The notes: generated by a model not told the origin, from the letters alone. Positions 51,565 through 60,372 are shown, counted from the first letter of the stretch. The stretch is DNA of 64,000 bases from Breznakiella homolactica (GCF_016616095.2 NZ_CP067089.2:124001-188000); one strand, 5' to 3'. A program made the numbers and translations.

Positions 51565-53724
51565 TTATCCCGCGGCCATGGCCGCGCCGAGTTCTTCTTC
51601 AAGTTCCTTGATCTTCTGCCTCAGGGACTGTTCCTTTTCCTCCCGGCACCTGGGGCAGGTAAAGTGCTCACCCCTGATATACCCGTGGACCGGACAGACC
51701 GAAAAGGTCGGCGAAATCGTGTAGTAGGGGACCCGGTAGTTGTGGGCAATGGCCTTTACCAGATCCCGGCAGGTCCGCCAGTCCTCAATTGATTCCCCGA
51801 GGAATGCGTGGAAAACGGTTCCCCCGGTATACGCCGCCTGGAGCCGCTCCTGCAGATCAAGGGCATCGAAAATATCCTCGGTCTGCATCACCGGCAGCTG
51901 GGTCGAATTGGTGTAATAGGGTTCATCCGTTCCGGAGGTGATGATTTGGGGGTAGTGTTTTTTGTCGTGCTTCGCCAGGCGGTAGGACGTCGACTCCGCG
52001 GGGGTCGCCTCCAGGTTAAATAGTTCCCCGGTTTCCTCCTGGAAATCCGCCAGCTTCCGGCGCATAAAATCGAGCACCTCCAGGGCGAAATCCCGGCCTT
52101 CTTCGGCGGCGATGGTTGTATCCTTTCCCAGGAAGTTGAGCAGGCATTCGTTCATACCCACAAGTCCGATGGTATTGAAGTGGCTGTCTAGGTTTGCCAG
52201 GTACCGTCTCGTGTAAGGGAAAAGTCCCGCCTCGAGGAGCCGCACCACAACCTTCCGCTTTACCAAAAGGCTTTCCTTGGCAAGCTCCATGAGCCGGCCC
52301 AGGCGGCGGTAAAAATCCTTTTTGTCCCTTGCGAGGTAGCCGATCCGGGGAAGGTTGATGGTTACCACCCCCACGGATCCCGTCAGCTCGTCGGACCCGA
52401 AGAGCCCGCCCCCCCGCTTGCGGAGTTCCCGCTTGTCCAGCTGGAGCCGGCAGCACATGGACCGCACATCCCCGGGGTCAAGGTCGGAGTTGACGAAGTT
52501 CTGAAAGTAGGGCGTCCCGTACCGGGCGGTCATCTCAAAGAGGAGCCGGGCGTTTTCACTGTCCCAGTCGAAATCCTCGGTGATGTTGTACGTCGGTATG
52601 GGATACTGGAAGCCCCGGCCTTCGGCGTCGCCCTCAAGCATGAGTTCGATGAATATTCTGTTAACCCGGTCCATTTCTTCACGGCAGTCACCGTAGGTAA
52701 ATTCCTGTTCCTCTCCGCCGACCACCGCCGGCTTGTCTTTGAGGTCCGCGGGAACGGTCCAGTCCAGGGTAATATTGGTAAATGGCGCCTGGCAGCCCCA
52801 GCGGCTTGGGGTATTAACCCCGAAGACGAAACTCTGGAGGCACTGCTTAATCTCCCGGTCGCTGAGACTATCCGCTTTTATAAAGGGAGCGATATAGGTA
52901 TCGAAGGAACTGAACGCCTGGGCCCCGGCCCATTCGTTCTGGAGGCATCCCAGGAAGTTGACCGCCTGCTGCATCAGTGTGGAAAGGTGTTTCGCCGGTT
53001 TTGAGGTAATCTTGTCCGGAACCCCGCCGAGGCCTTCCTTGATAAGCTGCCGCAGGGACCAGCCCGCGCAGTACCCGGAAAACATGGAAAGGTCATGGAT
53101 ATGGAAATCCGCGTTCCGGTGGGCATCGGCGATTTCCGCTGAATAAATATTCTTGAGCCAGTAATTGGCGGTGATGCTTCCGGAATTATGGAGGATGAGC
53201 CCTCCCAGGGAATAATTGACATTGGCGTTTTCATTTACCCGCCAGTCGGATTGTTTGAGGTACCCGTCCATGGTGGAATCGATATCCAGCATGAGCTTTT
53301 TGGCGTCCCGGATGGCTTCGTGTTTTGCCCTGTAGAGTATATACGCCTTGGCCACCGCGGTTTCCCGGGAGTCGATGAGGGCGTTTTCTACTATGTCCTG
53401 GATTTCTTCTATCGCGGGAATTGAATTGGGATGCCGCGACGCCATCATAACCATGAGGAGTTCCTCAGCCCGGTCCGTTATGGCCAGAACCCGTCCGCGG
53501 CCGTCCGGAGAAGCGTCGCTCACCCCCGCCGCCTCAAATGCCTTGGCCACCGCCGCGGCGATCTTCGTCCGGTCGTAGGCTTCGATCTCCCCGGAACGTT
53601 TAACCACATAGCGCAGGGATATCCCCTGGGCCGGCATATCCCGGATTGTGTCCTTGTTATTCCGGTCTGTCCGCTGCTCATATCCCAGAACGGATTTCCA
53701 TTCCGGGAAAACCTCCTCATTCAT
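51565..53724 (-). CDS. nrdD: Anaerobic (class III) ribonucleoside-triphosphate reductase, catalytic part lacking the glycyl loop
   Basis: 719 aa from the ATG at 53724, which shares one base with the nrdR stop and lies behind GGGAGGG. An ATP-cone lies at about residues 37-125 (LRYVVKRSGEIEAYDRTKIA). The barrel has NFLGCLQNEWAGAQAFSSFD, the active-site cysteines in RSMCCRLQLDKRELR, and the zinc site CPVHGYIRGEHFTCPRC. The chain ends 30 residues after the zinc site in a helical tail, without RxxGY. It reduces NTPs to dNTPs with a glycyl radical, here probably supplied by the next gene product. Confidence 0.93.
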   Translation of the reverse strand: MNEEVFPEWKSVLGYEQRTDRNNKDTIRDMPAQGISLRYVVKRSGEIEAYDRTKIAAAVAKAFEAAGVSDASPDGRGRVLAITDRAEELLMVMMASRHPNSIPAIEEIQDIVENALIDSRETAVAKAYILYRAKHEAIRDAKKLMLDIDSTMDGYLKQSDWRVNENANVNYSLGGLILHNSGSITANYWLKNIYSAEIADAHRNADFHIHDLSMFSGYCAGWSLRQLIKEGLGGVPDKITSKPAKHLSTLMQQAVNFLGCLQNEWAGAQAFSSFDTYIAPFIKADSLSDREIKQCLQSFVFGVNTPSRWGCQAPFTNITLDWTVPADLKDKPAVVGGEEQEFTYGDCREEMDRVNRIFIELMLEGDAEGRGFQYPIPTYNITEDFDWDSENARLLFEMTARYGTPYFQNFVNSDLDPGDVRSMCCRLQLDKRELRKRGGGLFGSDELTGSVGVVTINLPRIGYLARDKKDFYRRLGRLMELAKESLLVKRKVVVRLLEAGLFPYTRRYLANLDSHFNTIGLVGMNECLLNFLGKDTTIAAEEGRDFALEVLDFMRRKLADFQEETGELFNLEATPAESTSYRLAKHDKKHYPQIITSGTDEPYYTNSTQLPVMQTEDIFDALDLQERLQAAYTGGTVFHAFLGESIEDWRTCRDLVKAIAHNYRVPYYTISPTFSVCPVHGYIRGEHFTCPRCREEKEQSLRQKIKELEEELGAAMAAG

Positions 53725-54182
53725 CAATTCCCTCCCAATTTTTTAATTTCCTGGACAAATTCTTCCAGATCTTTGAAATGACGGTACACCGAAGCAAAAC
53801 GAATGTACGCGACCTTATCAAGGGCTCCTAGTTTTTCCAGCACCAGGTCTCCGATGGTGCCGGCTTCGATTTCGTGGTTTACCTTGCCGACAATCGCGGC
53901 GGAATCTTCAATTTCGTTAACCAGACTTTCAATGGTCATCTGTGATACCGGGCGTTTTTCCAAAGCCCGCTGGACGCCGCGTTCAATTTTTGTCCGGTCA
54001 AAGGGCTCCCGGCGTCCGTCCTGTTTTATGACCATAAATTGTTTGTCTTCGATCCGTTCGTAACTGGTGAAGCGGGCACCGCAGCCGTTGCATTCCCGCC
54101 GCCTCCTGATGGCTTCCCCGTTTGCCAAGGTGCGGGACTCAATTACTTTGTCATCAAAATTGCCGCAGTGGGGGCAGCGCAC
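53724..54182 (-). CDS. nrdR: Transcriptional repressor NrdR
   Basis: 152 aa. Zinc ribbon C3/C6 and C31/C34 (MRCPHCGNFDDKVIE; ECNGCGARFTSYER), then an ATP-cone (VIKQDGRREPFDRTKIERGV). It senses dATP/ATP and represses ribonucleotide reductase genes. First gene of the operon, with two NrdR boxes in its promoter, so it is self-regulated along with nrdD and nrdG. Confidence 0.97.
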   Translation of the reverse strand: MRCPHCGNFDDKVIESRTLANGEAIRRRRECNGCGARFTSYERIEDKQFMVIKQDGRREPFDRTKIERGVQRALEKRPVSQMTIESLVNEIEDSAAIVGKVNHEIEAGTIGDLVLEKLGALDKVAYIRFASVYRHFKDLEEFVQEIKKLGGN

Positions 54183-54247
54183 TGATTTTCTCCTGTTTTT
54201 TGGGGAAATTTACGTTTTAGACTGAAAAAAAGCTGCGTATTCCTGAG

Positions 54248-54256
54248 TTATCCACA
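54248..54256 (+). promoter_or_regulatory. Consensus DnaA box in the nrdR leader
   Basis: TTATCCACA, exact match to the consensus, with weaker relatives at ATTCACAGA and GAATCCACA within the next 20 bp. DnaA regulation of reductase genes is known in E. coli; here it is only a suggestion. Confidence 0.35.
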
Positions 54257-54281
54257 TATTCACAGAATCCACAAGCAAAAC

Positions 54282-54344
54282 CTACTATATATGGTGTTTT
54301 ATTTTTTATAATTTAACTATAACACGCTATACATTGTGTCGCAA
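54282..54344 (-). promoter_or_regulatory. nrdR-nrdD promoter with two NrdR boxes
   Basis: Read on the minus strand: TTGCGA (54339-54344), 17-bp spacer, TATAGT (54316-54321). Box 2, ACACAATGTATAGCGT (54324-54339), occupies the spacer and matches 14 of 16 positions of the NrdR consensus as I recall it. Box 1, ACACCATATATAGTAG (54282-54297), lies downstream of the -10. The box centres are 42 bp apart, four helical turns, which suits cooperative binding by NrdR. Confidence 0.8.
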
Positions 54345-54453
54345 GAGCTATTAGAAAGAATTTACATAAAAAATCGTAAAAAAAAGCTTTTCCTTGAAAT
54401 AGCTCTTGTGCTACAGTTAGAGGATACCCCGGAAAAGGGGTCGGAGGGAGCCC

Positions 54454-55587
54454 ATGAAGATTGGGATTGACACTTTTGACTGTGACGGCGGAAAATCTGG
54501 GGTCGGCGTATATCTCATGCAGCTGCTCAAACGGATTCCTCCCTCCGGAGACCGGTATGAATTGTTCGGATGGGACTACGACCGGTATTCCTTCAGTGAC
54601 GCCGCAGGAGACCTTGAGTTTATTCCCCAGTGTTTTGTCAACGGCAGAACCGCCAATTCCCTGTGGCACCTGTTCAGATATCCCAAATTCGCGTCCTCCC
54701 GGGGATACAACGCCTGCTTTTTCCCCAGCGCCCACCGGCGGCTTCCGGGGAGTTCTCCCTGCCCGACCATCGGAACGGTCCATGATATGGCGGCCTACTG
54801 GGGTACCCGGCAGACCAGGGAGCATCTCGGCGCGGTGCTCCGGATGGTGCTTCCCAATTCCCTCAGGAAACTCGACCGGATCATTGCGGTAAGCAGCTGG
54901 GTTAAACAGGAACTGGTGGATGTTGCCCGGGTAAAGGAAGCAAAGGTTGAGGTGATTCCCAACGGCATTGATCTGGACGCGTTTTATCCCCGTCCGCGGA
55001 ATGAGGAAAGTGTGGTGCTTATCCAGCCTTTCAGTTTCCGCCGGCCCTATATCCTTTACGTTTCCCGGATTGATTATCCCGTAAAAAACCATATCCGGCT
55101 CATCGAAGCCTTCGGTATTTTCAAGGAGCGGACCCGCCATCCCCACCGGCTGGTTCTGGCCGGTTCCGACCGGAACGGCGCCGACAAGGTTAAGGCCGCG
55201 GCGGCAAAATCGAAATACCGGAATGATATTTTTTTTACCGGCCATTTTCCGTCCAAAAACCTCCCGGAGCTGTACTCCGGCGCGGATTTCGCGGTATTTC
55301 CGTCCATGTATGAAGGATTCGGCATGGGGGTGCTTGAAGCCATGGCCTCGGGGGTTCCCGTGGCCTGCGCCCGGGCGGCTTCGCTGCCGGAAGTGGCTGA
55401 CCACGCCGCCCTATATTTCGATCCCGCGGATGCCGAAGACATGGCGGACCGGATGGTTACCCTCACCACAAAGCGGGATATTTACCGGGAGTGCCGCGCC
55501 CTGGGACTCCAGCAGGCTCAGAATTTTTCCTGGGACCGCTGCGCCGAACGGACCCTAAAGCTTATCCACGAAACCGCCGGCCGCTAA
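54454..55587 (+). CDS. Glycosyltransferase family 4 (GT-B fold)
   Basis: 377 aa. N-terminal acceptor half with IGIDTFDCDGGKSGVGVYLM; C-terminal nucleotide-sugar half with VEVIPNGIDLDAF, RPYILYVSRIDYPVKNHIRL and the GT4 donor motif PSMYEGFGMGVLEAMASGVP (E-x7-E). It probably adds a hexose to a cell-surface polymer or lipid. GGAGGGAG lies before the ATG. It is monocistronic; repeat E follows directly. Confidence 0.9.
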   Translation: MKIGIDTFDCDGGKSGVGVYLMQLLKRIPPSGDRYELFGWDYDRYSFSDAAGDLEFIPQCFVNGRTANSLWHLFRYPKFASSRGYNACFFPSAHRRLPGSSPCPTIGTVHDMAAYWGTRQTREHLGAVLRMVLPNSLRKLDRIIAVSSWVKQELVDVARVKEAKVEVIPNGIDLDAFYPRPRNEESVVLIQPFSFRRPYILYVSRIDYPVKNHIRLIEAFGIFKERTRHPHRLVLAGSDRNGADKVKAAAAKSKYRNDIFFTGHFPSKNLPELYSGADFAVFPSMYEGFGMGVLEAMASGVPVACARAASLPEVADHAALYFDPADAEDMADRMVTLTTKRDIYRECRALGLQQAQNFSWDRCAERTLKLIHETAGR

Positions 55588-55594
55588 CCCGGCA

Positions 55595-55791
55595 GGGCAC
55601 CCGCAGTATTGCGGAGAACGGGCACAGACGCATGGTACGGCAAAGCAGCGGCGGGTGTCGAAGGAACGGGGAAAGGAGCGACTTTCGAGGCTGCAGGCCG
55701 CTGAGGAGCCCTTTCCCCGTTCCTTCGACGGGCCCCGCGGAATCGGCATTCCCATGCTTCTGTGGAAAGCACTCTAATACTGCGGGTGCCC
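55595..55791 (+). repeat. Long-hairpin repeat element, copy E (hairpin only)
   Basis: Outer arms 55595-55610 and 55776-55791 pair perfectly over 16 bp (GGGCACCCGCAGTATT). Inner arms 55657-55676 and 55710-55729 pair perfectly over 20 bp (GTCGAAGGAACGGGGAAAGG). The tip is 55677-55709, the conserved core with two or three substitutions. There is no tail module. It occupies the gap between two convergent genes and may also act as a terminator, although no T run follows. Confidence 0.9.
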
Positions 55792-55794
55792 TTA

Positions 55795-56880
55795 CTAACC
55801 CAGGCGGTCAAAGCAGGTAAAGGCAATTTCGTTGAAGACCGCCCGTTTTTCCAGGAGCCGCTGTTCCTCCCTGGTGGGGTGAACCCTGTTGGTGAGCAGC
55901 AGCAGGCCTGCCTGCCGTACGGGATCTATAAGGACTGATGTGCCGGTGAATCCGGTATGGCCGTACGCGTATGTTTTCTCTGCCGCGGGATCATTCACCC
56001 CGGGACGGCCGTACAGCTTGAAGCCGATTCCCCGTTCTTCTTCCATACCCGGGGTAAGGTTCGTATGGAACGACGTGACCGTTTCTTCTGACAGAAAACG
56101 GTCCCCGCCGGGGCCGATCCCGCGGTTGATCAGCATGAGCAGCCATTTTTCGAGATCGCCGGAATTTGAAAAAATCCCGGCGTTTCCCGATACGCCGTGG
56201 AGAAACCGGGCGTTTTCGTCGTGTACAATGCCGGAGATCATGGCGCCGCTCCGCTTGTCGAATTCCGTGGACGCGAAGCCGCCCGGCGGGTCCGGCAGAA
56301 AATCACCGGGGCGGTAACAGGTTTCGTTCATTCCCAAAGGACCGGTGACCAGTTCCGCAACCGCCTTATCCAGGGAGATTCCGCAGACACGGCGGATTAT
56401 TTCACCCAAAATGATAAACCCGAAGCAGCTGTATACGACCTTCGTTCCGGGCTCGTATTCCCGGGGACCTTTCAGAATAAAAGAAATCACATCATCCGGG
56501 GTGCTGGTAAAATCCCAGAGACGCTGTTCCGCGATAAAACCGCCGGTATGGGTCAGTATCTGGGCCACCGTGGTTTCGCCGAAAACACCGGGATCGGCAA
56601 AGAAATCCCCCAGAGTGCCGGCGAAGGAAAGTTTCCCCTGTTCCTCAAGCCGTGCCGCGGCCATGGTAACGGCGACCACCTTGGTCAGGGACGCCAGATC
56701 AAAAAATGTGTCCATTTTCATGGGAAGCAGCCGGGGCACCGTTTCCCGGTTTCCGCCGGCCCAGGAGAATACCGGGCCGTTCCGGCCGCATACCAGGGCA
56801 ACCGCCCCGGGGGCCGTTCCGTCGGCTACCAGGCCGGCCAGAAAATCTTCCAGGTTTCCCCATATTTCCGGTGAATTCAT
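55795..56880 (-). CDS. Serine hydrolase, class C beta-lactamase/EstB fold
   Basis: 361 aa from the ATG at 56880, sharing one base with the epimerase stop (TAATG). Active site: S64-LT-K67 in DLASLTKVVAV; the second motif is YSC (in VVYSCFGFIILGEI) rather than the usual YxN; third motif GHTGFTG. No signal peptide, so it acts in the cytoplasm. With the dipeptide epimerase it may hydrolyse an imported peptide, ester or muropeptide. Last gene of the leftward six-gene operon. Confidence 0.85.
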   Translation of the reverse strand: MNSPEIWGNLEDFLAGLVADGTAPGAVALVCGRNGPVFSWAGGNRETVPRLLPMKMDTFFDLASLTKVVAVTMAAARLEEQGKLSFAGTLGDFFADPGVFGETTVAQILTHTGGFIAEQRLWDFTSTPDDVISFILKGPREYEPGTKVVYSCFGFIILGEIIRRVCGISLDKAVAELVTGPLGMNETCYRPGDFLPDPPGGFASTEFDKRSGAMISGIVHDENARFLHGVSGNAGIFSNSGDLEKWLLMLINRGIGPGGDRFLSEETVTSFHTNLTPGMEEERGIGFKLYGRPGVNDPAAEKTYAYGHTGFTGTSVLIDPVRQAGLLLLTNRVHPTREEQRLLEKRAVFNEIAFTCFDRLG

Positions 56881-57992
56881 TAACCCGCCTCCCATATTTT
56901 TTCTCCCTCCCACCGTTCCAGGGCCGGGTCGATAATTCCGATCCCCGGGGAATTGCCCACCGTGATCCGTTCGTTGTAAAAGGCGACCGAAAATACGCCT
57001 TCAAGGCCCCGGTAGAGCAGGGGGCTGTCGAGGTCGATCCAGTGAATGGGATCCCGGGCCGCCGCGATCTGGCAGGCCGCCAGAATCCCGAAGGGCCCTT
57101 CCATCATACAGCCGATCATACACCGGGCGTTGTGGTCTTCCGCCAGAGCGCATATAGCCAGGGCTTCGGTAATGCCGCCGCATTTTGCCAGTTTAATATT
57201 GAAAATATGGGCCGCCTTTTCCCGCATCAATCTTTCAGCGTCGGCGGCGCTGAAAACACTCTCATCCGCCGCGATAGGAAAGATATTGGCCTCGGTGAGC
57301 CGTGCCATGCCGCCAATATCCTCCGCCGGCACCGGCTGCTCTATAAAATCAATGGGAAAATCCGCCTTTTTGTATTCCTTCAGGATGGCGATTCCTTCCT
57401 CGGCGTCCCACGCCTGGTTCGCGTCGACCCTGAGCCGGACAGAATCCGGGACCGACCGTGAGATCGCTTCCAGCCGGGCGTAATCCGTTTCCGGATCGGA
57501 TCCGACCTTAAGCTTCAGATTTCTGAATCCCTGGGCCGCGGCATCGGCGGCGTCCCGGGCCATCTCCTGGGGTGTTCCCATGCTGATGGTGATATCATTG
57601 GTCAGCACCCGCCGTCTGGCGCCCCCAAGCATATCCGCCAGGGAAAGCCCCTGCATGGAGCCGGCCAGGTCAAACAGCGCGGTTTCCGCCATATACCGGG
57701 CGGATTTTGAAACATCCCCAGCATCCCGCAGCGCTCCGCCGGGATCCCGGGGATCGAAATCGGCGGCAAACAGCGGGAAAAGTTCGTGTTTTACCGAATC
57801 GGCAATGGTCTCAGCGCTGTCCCCGGTGATCCGCACCGTGGGCGCGGCGCTTCCGTACCCGGTATACCCCCCAAGGGACAGCTTAAGCACCAAATCATCC
57901 ACGGTATCCACACAACGCAGGGCCGTGACAAAGGGCTTTTTTAAGGGTATCTTCCGGTGCCACAGGGCTGCAGTAATAGAGGCCCGTACCAT
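56880..57992 (-). CDS. Dipeptide epimerase (L-Ala-D/L-Glu type), enolase superfamily
   Basis: 370 aa from the ATG at 57990-57992. Acid/base lysines: LKLKV and NIKLAKCGG. Metal ligands: D in RVDANQAW, E in FIEQPVP, D in AADES. MIGCMMEGPFGILAA is characteristic of the Ala-Glu epimerase branch. These enzymes turn L-Ala-D-Glu from peptidoglycan into L-Ala-L-Glu for degradation; other dipeptides are possible. 4 bp after the HAD gene. Confidence 0.88.
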   Translation of the reverse strand: MVRASITAALWHRKIPLKKPFVTALRCVDTVDDLVLKLSLGGYTGYGSAAPTVRITGDSAETIADSVKHELFPLFAADFDPRDPGGALRDAGDVSKSARYMAETALFDLAGSMQGLSLADMLGGARRRVLTNDITISMGTPQEMARDAADAAAQGFRNLKLKVGSDPETDYARLEAISRSVPDSVRLRVDANQAWDAEEGIAILKEYKKADFPIDFIEQPVPAEDIGGMARLTEANIFPIAADESVFSAADAERLMREKAAHIFNIKLAKCGGITEALAICALAEDHNARCMIGCMMEGPFGILAACQIAAARDPIHWIDLDSPLLYRGLEGVFSVAFYNERITVGNSPGIGIIDPALERWEGEKIWEAG

Positions 57993-57996
57993 CAGA

Positions 57997-58599
57997 TCAC
58001 CGCAGCGCCCCCGCAGATACCAGCTGGGACCGGAGGCTCTGCGCGTCGGTATACAGGAACGCCGCCAGTCCGAGTTCTGCAGCGGCATCGACATTTTCCT
58101 GTATATCATCGGTAAAGAAGGACTCTCCCGGCTGCACGCCCTCGGCCGAAACAATATAGCTGTAGAATTCCGGATCGGGTTTGGATATGCCGATGTGATT
58201 CGAGGCGTATACCTTGTCGAAGATGGCATACTGTCCCAGTTCCATGTGGATCTCGTAGTGGGCATCGATGACATTGGTGCCCGCCACAACCCGCATGCCG
58301 CTGTCCTTCAGTTCCTGCACCACCCGGACCGTGGGATCATCCATCACCGGGGTGAAGAATTTTCCCAGGAGACGGCCGCTGTTTTCCGGGGGATTCCTGC
58401 CGGTTATCTTCGTATACTCTTCCCAGAATTCCTTTTCGTTTATACATCCCCTGCCGTGGCGACCCAGGGCTTCCTGGAGTTTCGGGTCTATATCCTTCAT
58501 TCCGGTCCCGGTGTAACCAAGGTAGGGTATAAGCCGGGGCCCTATCTGGAAATCCCGGATCATTACGCCGCCCATATCGAAAATGCACAGTTTAATCAT
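57997..58599 (-). CDS. HAD-superfamily phosphatase
   Basis: 200 aa. Motif I is CIFDMGGVMI with nucleophile D8; the usual second Asp is Gly, as in other FDxGGV members. Motif II is RVVAGTNVID, motif III/IV GISKPDPEFYSYIV and FFTDDIQENVDAAAELG. Helical cap of the HAD-IA type. It probably dephosphorylates a sugar phosphate. It lies between the permease and the epimerase gene with gaps of 6 and 4 bp. Confidence 0.85.
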   Translation of the reverse strand: MIKLCIFDMGGVMIRDFQIGPRLIPYLGYTGTGMKDIDPKLQEALGRHGRGCINEKEFWEEYTKITGRNPPENSGRLLGKFFTPVMDDPTVRVVQELKDSGMRVVAGTNVIDAHYEIHMELGQYAIFDKVYASNHIGISKPDPEFYSYIVSAEGVQPGESFFTDDIQENVDAAAELGLAAFLYTDAQSLRSQLVSAGALR

Positions 58600-58605
58600 G
58601 ATGTC

Positions 58606-59460
58606 TCATTCCTTGCCTGCCGAATACATAGCGCTTCCTCCCAGGAAGTACTTCGAGAGCGTTAAAAAGAGAATTATAATCGGTATGCTGGCGAGCACCG
58701 CCACCGCCATCATCGCTCCCTCGTTGGCGAATTTTTCCTCGGTGAATTTTACGATATAAGTCGGGATGGTCTTCATATGTTCCTTCTGGGCAATCAGAAG
58801 GGGCCACAGAAGGTTGTCCCACTGACCCCGGAAACAGAGGATCGCCGCGGTGGCGATAGCCGGGGTGCTGTTCTTGAATACCAGCTTCCAGAATATGCCC
58901 ATTTCCCCCAGACCGTCGATCCTGCCGGCGTCCAGCATGTCGTCGGGAAAGGTCATGAGGTACTGCCGCATCTGGAAGAGGCCGAAGGTATTGAGTATGA
59001 AGGGCAGTATCATTCCCGCGTAGGTATTCTGGAGTCCCAGCCTGACCGCGGTAATGTACATCGGGATCATGATCGCCTCGAAGGGAATCATCATGCGTCC
59101 CATGATCATCATAAACACCACTTTCTGGCCCCGGAACCGGAACTTGCTCAGACCGTAGCCGGCGAGCCCCGACACAAATACCGACAGCACCGTGGTGACC
59201 GACGCGACAATAAGCGAGTTGAATACATTGCGGATAAACATGAAGGACCGGTCGTTCCCCGCAATGGCGTTGTAGTAATTTTCCCAGTGGATCTTCTTGG
59301 GAATCCACCGGTAGGGCATGGCGAAGATTTCAGAGGACGGCATCAGGGACGCGGTGAACATAAAGACTATAGGCATGATCACCACAATAAGTACCGCCGC
59401 CATGACGATATTGAGGAACAGGTTGAAAATCCGGCTCCGGGGAGTATTGTCTCTCAGCAC
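58606..59460 (-). CDS. ABC permease, MalG type
   Basis: 284 aa with six helices; EAA loop DDMLDAGRIDGLGEMGIFWK, C-terminus YFLGGSAMYSAGKE. Follows the MalF-type gene by 9 bp. Confidence 0.92.
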   Translation of the reverse strand: MLRDNTPRSRIFNLFLNIVMAAVLIVVIMPIVFMFTASLMPSSEIFAMPYRWIPKKIHWENYYNAIAGNDRSFMFIRNVFNSLIVASVTTVLSVFVSGLAGYGLSKFRFRGQKVVFMMIMGRMMIPFEAIMIPMYITAVRLGLQNTYAGMILPFILNTFGLFQMRQYLMTFPDDMLDAGRIDGLGEMGIFWKLVFKNSTPAIATAAILCFRGQWDNLLWPLLIAQKEHMKTIPTYIVKFTEEKFANEGAMMAVAVLASIPIIILFLTLSKYFLGGSAMYSAGKE

Positions 59461-59469
59461 GGTCCCCTC

Positions 59470-60372
59470 CTAGTACGAAACAACGTTGCGTTCGGACGAA
59501 TTCATCCTGATGAGGGTAAGGATCATCATGACGATAAACAGGAGCACGCTCATTACGCAGGCCCGGCTGATGTTAAGGTCCCGCATGGCGGTGTTGTAAA
59601 TGTTAAGGGTTATCACATCGATGGGCTCCAGCGGGGCGCCCCGCTGGGTAAAAAGGTACTGGGTTGAGAATGACTTGAGACAGTTCAGCATGGCCACAAT
59701 CGAAACCATTACCGTGGTGGGTTTAAGCAGAGGAAGGATCACCTTCCGGATGGTCTGCATTGCGGTGGCTCCGTCAATGGTGGCGGCCTCCAGAACGGAC
59801 TGGGGAATCTTGGCGATGCCGGTTACGAAAATTATGGTAAAGTACCCGACGTATTTCCAGACGTAAATGGTAATGGTGGAAACCCTGATCATCACCGTAT
59901 CGGTGAGCCAGTGGTGATCCACTCCGGGGGTGCGCATGAGGAAATTTACCGCGCTGTTGGCCAGCCCCCGGGGATCGAAAATCAGCATCCAGATCAGGGC
60001 GGCAACCACCGATGACAGAATAGCCGGAGCGTAAATCATCAGCTGCATGGCTTTCTGCCCGGCCTTGCGGGTAGTAATAATCATCCCGAAGACCATTGAA
60101 AAAACCGTAAGGGGAATAAACGCGCCCAGGGTAAAGATAACCGTAGCCTTTACGGAATTCCAGAATCCCGGGGAGTTCAGGACGTATATATAGTTTCTGA
60201 AACCGACGAATTCGGGTTTCCTGAGGGATAACAGTTTAATGTTGAAAAACGTATTGTAAAAAGCGTTCAGCATGGGGTAGAGCGAAAACAGAAGAAACAG
60301 AACAATCGCGGGCATTACAAATACCCAACCCCAGCGGGCTTTTTTCTTTTCAATGCCCAGATACTTCATCAT
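59470..60372 (-). CDS. ABC permease, MalF type
   Basis: 300 aa with six helices; EAA loop QSVLEAATIDGATAMQTIRK. First membrane segment WVFVMPAIVLFLLFSLYPML. Separated from the binding-protein gene by an intrinsic terminator. Confidence 0.92.
   Translation of the reverse strand: MMKYLGIEKKKARWGWVFVMPAIVLFLLFSLYPMLNAFYNTFFNIKLLSLRKPEFVGFRNYIYVLNSPGFWNSVKATVIFTLGAFIPLTVFSMVFGMIITTRKAGQKAMQLMIYAPAILSSVVAALIWMLIFDPRGLANSAVNFLMRTPGVDHHWLTDTVMIRVSTITIYVWKYVGYFTIIFVTGIAKIPQSVLEAATIDGATAMQTIRKVILPLLKPTTVMVSIVAMLNCLKSFSTQYLFTQRGAPLEPIDVITLNIYNTAMRDLNISRACVMSVLLFIVMMILTLIRMNSSERNVVSY

Noticed and set aside
51505..51567. A sequencing frameshift joining nrdD to the glycyl-loop gene
   Set aside because: The two genes are in the same frame; two in-frame TAA codons and a separate ribosome site and ATG lie between, so no single indel explains the split.
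53724..53727. TTG start for nrdD at 53727
   Set aside because: The ATG at 53724 is better spaced from GGGAGGG and couples to the nrdR stop.
54248..54453. AT-rich region with DnaA-like boxes as a replication origin
   Set aside because: Only one exact box, no dnaA, dnaN or gyr genes nearby, and the region is explained by the nrdR promoter.
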